From the NCBI GenBank assembly GCA_963995505.1, contig OZ023184.1, positions 9,440,308-9,504,307 of the forward strand: a DNA stretch of 64,000 nt, read 5' to 3'. The translations under genes and the position numbers were made by a program. Positions within the stretch are counted from its first letter, which is position 1. Each line of letters opens with the position of its first letter. The notes beneath the pieces are model-generated. The model was not told where the DNA came from and searched no databases. It saw only the letters and a program-made list of their open reading frames with translations. The DNA comes from Hypericum androsaemum (lineage: Eukaryota; Streptophyta; Magnoliopsida; Malpighiales; Hypericaceae). Shown one piece after another: positions 56,434-64,000 of the stretch.

Positions 56434-57135
56434 ATATATTATGGAGGTAGCTATCTAGTACAGTATATGAATCAGCGGTCAGGATTCAGTAATGACATTT
56501 TCTTACCCCACTTTAAAAATAATATTTTTTTGATAAGTACTTTGAAAATAATATTGCTGAGTAGGAAATCGTAGGTTTTTCCATGAGAGATTAATGAGGT
56601 TACGTAAGGAGTATGACAGCCAGAAATTCTTTGCTACTTTTATGAGTAGGTGAGCTACTTGGCCAAGATCACAAGAGCGGTGGACCAAATAAATATTTCA
56701 CAAAGAAAGTTCAAAACCGAGGGTCCCGATCACCTTGATGTGGTCTACCATTTGTTTTCTAAATATTTCAGTTAGCATGTTGTTTAATTTAAATTTGACC
56801 AAATCAATTACGCCAGAATAAATCCATGACTGCTGCAAATATGTGAAATCACGCAATTTCAAATAAAATTTATCAGACTGAATTTTCTACGTACTAATAT
56901 TTACCCTTGCTACCATCAAACATGAGAATATGCAACAATATGGGCCATGAACCATGCTTAAATTTTTACATCCAAACTGAAGTTGAGTTTGGCAGTAAGG
57001 TTTCTTAACAAATTAGTTGGCTTAAAAAATTTCAACTCAATAGATGATTATCTGGATTTTGTTTAATTCTAGGTGAGTAATATGCATGGTACTAATTAAT
57101 AAGTTCACCTTCAGTTCAAGTTATCGAGTTGAATA
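56434..57135. other. AT-rich spacer
   Basis: No gene or bounded repeat recognised. Confidence 0.35.
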
Positions 57136-57144
57136 GGTGTTACA

Positions 57145-58669
57145 GGGCTCGAATTGAGTGGGGACTAGGCTAGTCCCCATTGATGGGGATAGAGGCAATA
57201 TTGGTACACCACTATTAAAAAAACTACAAATTAGAAAATATATTTATAGAATTAATTAAAAAGGAAATAAATCTAATTTAATTACCCTAAATCATGTAAC
57301 AACACTATCAGTAACACAAAAAAATACCAGAAAATAATACAATTATGGAAAAAAATACAATTTATGGAAACAAAATTATGAGAATATTGATATCCTTGTA
57401 CTCGGATATTGGTTTCCTTTGACTATGATATTGGTGTCCTTCTATGATATTAATTTTCTTCTACTATGATATTGGTGTCCTTCTATGATATTAATTTTCT
57501 TCTACTCTGATATTGGTGTCCTTCTACTCTGATCTTCTGTGATATTGGTACCCTTGTTCTCAGATATTGGTATACTTCTTCTCGGGTATTGGTTTTATTC
57601 TTCTATGATATTGGTTTCATTCTTCTTCTCGGGTATTGGTACCATTATAATTGAACAGAAATACCATTTGAATGGTATTGGTTTCATTCTTCTCTGATGT
57701 TGGTATCCTTCTTCTCCGATATTGATATTATTTTTTTCTAATATTGGTATCCTTCTTCTCTAGTATTGGTATCCTTCTTCTCTAGTATTGGTATTGAAAA
57801 CAATTCTGAAATCAATATAAATTTAAACTGAAACCAATTCAGATACAAAAATACCAGTATCAATAACAAATATTTAATTATTTAATACCAATATCAGATA
57901 ACGTGCATACTAATATCACTACACAAATATACCAATATTACTACAGAAATATACTAATATCAGTCACTAAATGGTCTCTCCGTCGGACTTGTGGCCGAGC
58001 TTGCAGCAACGACAAAGTCTCAATGGCCGAACGATGCTGGATGGGGGCCTAATCGGTTTCTAATCAACGAACCCACATAAGAAATCGTCCAATGATCAAC
58101 TTTCTGACCAGAAAGGCAGCATCGGGTTGGAAGGATTAGAAGATTATGGGTCTATCATAAGCATAATCAAACACAACCTACACCACCATAAAATCATTGA
58201 TGATCATTCAATCAGATCCATCAAACATAAAATTTAGTAGGCAACAAGACACATAGAGCAGATAAAAAGTTACCTGCAACATCGAACGCCAGTTCAATTT
58301 TGAAGCCCAAGGAAAGCTGCACTTGTAGACAAGATCTTAATGGGCTTTGTCTATTAGGTCATTCATGGAGGCAGGGAAGAGAGACGGAGGTAAGATTTTT
58401 AGGTTTTTTTTTTAACAAAAAGCAAAAAACCCTATAAGAGGTTGTTTTCAGTAGGGTTTTTTTTGGCAAATTCAGAAGGGGTGGAGGGGGAAATTCAAGG
58501 ATTTTTTTGGGATCTTTGGCTGGATTTTTTTGGATAAAAATACTATTGTACCCTCAAATGATAATGATCGTCAGATCTGAAAATGACTTTTGAAAATCAA
58601 ATCCTATGGCCCAAATTTAGTCCATACTATGAGGATGACTTTTATGTAGTCCCTACTGAATCCAAATCC
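57145..58669. mobile_element. Mutator-type element, 1.5 kb, with TATTGG repeats
   Basis: GGTGTTACA at 57136-57144 is repeated exactly at 58670-58678. Termini GGGCTCGAATTGAGTGGGGA and, reverse complemented, GGATTTGGATTCAGTAGGGA match at about 15 of 20 and share the GAGTGGGGACTA core with the small MITEs at 27864 and 46662. The interior holds many GATATTGGT(T/G)TCCTTCT units (about 57385-57800), then unique sequence. No transposase frame is visible. It looks like the larger member of the same family. Confidence 0.85.
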
Positions 58670-58679
58670 GGTGTTACAT

Positions 58680-60330
58680 GTGGGAAACGTTGAAGCGTTG
58701 TTCATCATTTTGATAAGTTTTAAACTAGAAGTACTTTTTTTAAAGGTAAATATTACACATAGTTACAATGTCAAGGATTGAACCCTTGATCTCCTTGAAA
58801 TTAAACAATACTTATGCGTCAATCTATAATGTATTAAAACACAGTTAGACATAAATTGGCCAAACACAACATATTGACGTTTCTGCGTGGAAAACATCAT
58901 TCGTTTATAATCAATCTTTTCAATATCAAGTATTAGTTGACTATGGGTAGCCACTTAGGATAACCTAGTGAATGCGTTTTTTTTTGAAAATCAGTACATT
59001 TATTTGTTGAACATTGAGAGAGTTTTTTTACTTTTTAAAAATAATTTCTGACTCAAACTTAAATTCTGTGGACTCAAACAAAAAATAATACACAAGTATC
59101 AATCTTCCGGCCTCTGTCCCTTCCCTTGGGTGTTTTTCTGTTTTGCTTGGTTTCGAGTTGTTTGGTAACGGTTTGGTATTATTTTTGCGATATCTAACGT
59201 CAATATATATTTTTTTATTGGGGTACTCTTTCCTAACTACACTTTTTCCCCTTGAATTTTGGTATGGCTAGGTTTTAACGAGGCCGAAGGTCGCAACCCC
59301 GTTAGTCCATGACTAGAAAAATACCATTCTAAATATGTTGTATATTCCATAGCGATTAATAATACTTACTTTTCAAAAAATAACCCAGAAATAATTATTT
59401 ATCCTTTCTAATAAAATTACATTAGTCCCGCCTTGGCATGCAAGGTTTTACTTGAGGCCCTTAGTAATCTGGACTAGTTCTAACTACAATGTAATTATCA
59501 ATGAAATTAAGATAGAAATTGCTGGCATCTGCTAGTCAATAACGAATTGTATTTCGAAATAGTGATGACAGCTTGTAAAATATATTTTTTTTCAATTTGT
59601 CCACGTAATGAATGAACGTCGTCCCCCAAGCTGTTGAATTAATCAAGGATCAGTAATTCGTTGTACAAAATCTTGCATTCAAGAAGAAAAAATTACCCGT
59701 ACCCCAGTCCTACGTAGATTCTTACAGTAATAAGTCTAGATAGACCATTGCTGCCACCCGAGTTTTCTTCGGTATTGTGCCGGGGAATTCGTTTTACAGA
59801 GTGAAATGGGAACATTAAAACAGATCCGGGATCTCATTGCCATCGATGTCACGCTCAGACAAAATTTGGTCGAAGAGGCAGGCGCAAGTATCCCCCAAAA
59901 AAAACCTATTCAAAAGTGGGATAAGAAGTTCGGTTTGTTTCGGTAAAATATGGCTATTTACACCATCCAATTGGCTATTCACTGTGCTCATTGTCTCCTC
60001 CCGATTAGGAGGATATTTTCTCTATAAAAAAATTAGTAAAATATTTATTTAATTTTTTTTAGGATGAATATTTATTTAATTGGAAATTTCTACCAAATAA
60101 CATTTCCGAAAGACTTTCTATTAAATAATTAGAATTACAAACTTCACCAACTGGTACATTCATCAAAACGGTCAAATAACATATAAGATGAGGAGAAGCA
60201 CTTTAGATACAAAAGATGCCCAAATTTATCTATCTCCCAAGCTACAGGTAACGCATAAGATACTTATTTTGCAGGAAATATTTAAGATACTTATAAAAAA
60301 ATAAAATATAAGATGCAGTATGGGACCAAA
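58680..60330. other. AT-rich spacer with a LINE-tail fragment
   Basis: About 59220-59310 (GGGGTACTCTTTCCTAAC, then GGTTTTAACGAGGCCG) resembles the 3' tail of the plus-strand LINE near 6700-6760 and is probably a small relic. Otherwise no gene is seen up to the peroxidase. Confidence 0.4.
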
Positions 60331-61580
<1,250 letters not shown>

Positions 61581-61732
61581 TGGAGTTGCGCTTGCACTGG
61601 CTATAACTATATAATTAAACTTTGAAGTTAAACTAACAAGAAGTTTTTAGAAATGAGAAAGCTCAAGTATGGGAAGCTAGCTATCACTCTCATTTGGATG
61701 ATTGATTTATAATTTAGCCTCGCAAGGAGGCC

Positions 61733-61740
61733 TATATATA
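61733..61740 (-). promoter_or_regulatory. TATA box of peroxidase gene
   Basis: TATATATA on the minus strand, about 155 bases upstream of the ATG, predicts a leader of roughly 120 bases. Confidence 0.55.
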
Positions 61741-62028
61741 ATAAAATGGAGGAAGAGGATCCTTCCCTTGTCCGTTCCATTTCACTGTTCAATGGCTATC
61801 AGTCAACGATTTGTTTTAGGAGGTGGGATTGCATGATCAGTCAACATTAGAAGCGGTCGGAAACCAATGCCAAGTCGGGAATGGTATTCTGTACGTGTAA
61901 ATTTCAAATTATACCAAATTAGAATCAAATAACTCAATGTGAATTAGGAAGATCTCCTGTAATTGACCACATATGGTTACCCTGTTATTTTTGTCGCTAG
62001 ATTGTCGCCTCAAATTCGGTAATAGCTA

Positions 62029-62036
62029 CTCCACAA
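62029..62036 (+). repeat. 8-bp target-site duplication CTCCACAA
   Basis: Identical to 62531-62538. Eight bases is the hAT superfamily length. Confidence 0.9.
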
Positions 62037-62530
62037 TAGGATGAGCAAATGGATCGGATCAGATTAATTCGGGTCGAATCATATAAATCAAGAACAATTG
62101 GACCATTTGTTCATAATTTTTGGACCAGAACCAAACTAATATTTTCGGTCTCATCCGAGTTCTAACCAAAAAACTCAGAATTTTTAAAAATCAAATAAAA
62201 AATGGGTGTTCATGGACTTGAGAAGGGCGATGAGAGACGAAAAAGATGTCGAGAGGATAGATGTCAATTAGGATTTGACATTTAGAATCGTTGTTTGGGG
62301 ATGTCGAGCACTCATAAGTTGATTCTCATTGTATTGTCTGAGAAAAAAAATATTGGTTGTGTAATCTTGCCATGCATGAACTTTTTTTATCCTTATCTCA
62401 ACATATTTTGATTTGGTCCAGTTTTTCATGATTTTTTTAATAAGATCCAAACGAGATCCGAGAATCATTTTCAGCAAACAAACAACCGAAAATATTGGTT
62501 GTGCGTTTTTGATTTTTTTGCTCACCCCTA
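62037..62530. mobile_element. hAT-type MITE
   Basis: 494 bp with inverted ends TAGGATGAGCAAA and, reverse complemented, TAGGGGTGAGCAAA, flanked by the perfect 8-base duplication. It encodes nothing recognisable. The interior has paired TTTTCGGT/ACCGAAAA-type motifs near both ends. Confidence 0.9.
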
Positions 62531-62539
62531 CTCCACAAT

Positions 62540-64000
62540 GTACAGTTTTTCTTTATTTATACGTTCAAGAGCCATCATTAATTTCTAAAAATATATAGGT
62601 CAGGAGACAAAGTGTTTTTTATTTGTGATATATATATATATATATACACACACATACATGCTAATATATTTCCGAAAGATTATGCCAAAACCGAATTGAA
62701 AGATTACATTTGGAGAATTTTAAAGAGACAAAAGTAACTAATGTTTCTGACTTTTGATCCAGATTATATATTTTAAAATTTAGAATTGAATATAAAACTT
62801 TAATATGCTATCATGGCGAATTGCATTTATTATGATTGTCATATGTGCATGATTTCTCGTTTGATGGTGCGTTAGACAAAAATATCAACACATTAGGATT
62901 CTTTTGTTATTATTTTCCTATTCATAAGTTTACATAATTCACAATTCACCAAAAAAAGTTTACATAATTCACACATATTGCATTGCATAGCAAGATGCCG
63001 ATCATTTGTTTTTTTAGATATTATCAAATTTTCTTTAGTACTATAATAGATTACCTTCTGAATCAAACCGTTAAAACATATAGAAATACACGCTTTTGGT
63101 GTTGTTAGGCGCAACAATAATTGCAATTGTAGCAGTTCCTTTGAAAATTCTAATATGTCATTTTCGGTTTTTGTCTTGACCTATTATTGGATAAGCTACC
63201 TGGATCTCTTTTTCCTTCCCATGTGGTGATATTATGTCGTTTTCACGCAGCGGAAATTTAGCGAGATGGATGAAATGTTTTGCTTAATTAAGAATACCGA
63301 GTTCCATTGGTGATCTTATACTTAGGATCTTGAAGATGACTCTGTACTCGAATGTCTTTTATAACTGTTTCGCTGGTTATAATAAACCTTTCGTATAATA
63401 TTTTGGAGTATAAATAAAATTCATCTACTTGTTAAAAATACAGAGTTCGAAAATAAAATTATATTTGCTTTAAAATGTAGTTATGTAAGACTCAGTTAAC
63501 ATGTTGAAATTTACTTAGAAATTAACAAGTGCTCATATAACATGTTTCAATTTTGACATGAATTACAAAATGGATTTATTTAATCGATGTACCGAGATAT
63601 AAATAGTGGGATAAAACCGTTATCAGTATCATCTCCAGATTTTATCCGGAGGGATGGAAATCGTGGAAGGATTAGCTGGGTAGGGCCGAAACGCATTGCC
63701 CGGAATAGAATTAGTCCAGCTTGCTCAAGTTGAACCTATTTTGCTTGAAAGCCACCAACAATAACACAGATGTTCATCGTTCAAAAAAGGAGGTGGAGAA
63801 GAAGAAACGTTCAAAATTCTACAATGTTCTGGATGTACAAAAGCAGAAATTGATGATCGCCTTTAACTAAGGCGCGTCGTTGCGAGACATCTTCGCAATC
63901 TATACTTTATAATCTCTATATCCAACTCAAAATTAGTGTGTAATTTTTTTACACTTATAAACAAATCTATAACAATCTAATTAATAATGTGGTAATCTCA
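62540..64000. other. AT-rich end of window
   Basis: A TA run passing into CA repeats lies at about 62626-62655. No gene is visible. A gene starting beyond the window cannot be excluded. Confidence 0.4.

Overview
This window comes from the nuclear genome of a flowering plant. Three intron-bearing plant genes (two non-specific lipid-transfer proteins and a class III peroxidase) lie in AT-rich DNA crowded with plant-type retrotransposons (Ty1/copia, Ty3/gypsy, L1-like LINEs) and DNA transposons (Mutator-like foldbacks and MITEs, hAT MITE). The sequence does not decide between monocot and dicot.

Layout. 0-7.8 kb: a decayed ammonium-transporter (AMT1) fragment, a long degenerate minisatellite, a 1 kb element with long terminal inverted repeats, and a 5'-truncated LINE on the plus strand with target-site duplication. 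7.9-20.3 kb: a decayed minus-strand LINE whose RNase H region is split by a complete copia element (8127-14378, 5-bp TSD, one uninterrupted polyprotein). 21.1-21.6 kb: the first LTP gene. 24.8-29.3 kb: a cluster of Mutator-like foldbacks and MITEs and two copies of a non-LTR retroposon, one inserted into another. 30.3-37.2 kb: a second decayed minus-strand LINE with a rearranged 3' end. 37.2-41.4 kb: a decayed minus-strand Ty3/gypsy element joined to that LINE. 43.0-43.5 kb: the second LTP gene. 46.1-50.9 kb: a decayed plant-mobile-domain gene split by a MITE, then the C-terminal relic of a MULE/FAR1-type transposase. 51.4-56.4 kb: a second copia element whose gag-protease block is inverted relative to its LTRs and pol. 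57.1-58.7 kb: a 1.5 kb Mutator-type MITE with a perfect 9-bp TSD. 60.3-61.6 kb: the peroxidase gene. 62.0-62.5 kb: a hAT MITE.

Only three host genes look functional. All three encode secreted, disulfide-rich cell-wall or apoplast proteins, but their spacing gives no evidence that they act together. Most of the biology is the nesting history of transposons. The most unusual signals are a copia element without a normal tRNA primer site, which carries instead a 15-nt sequence exactly complementary to its own LTR; a copia element inverted precisely at a match between its primer-binding site and its integrase gene; a Mutator MITE family carrying an internal minisatellite also found as a free array; and a GC-AG intron in the peroxidase. 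No system that I can defend as wholly new was found. The primer-site observation comes closest.
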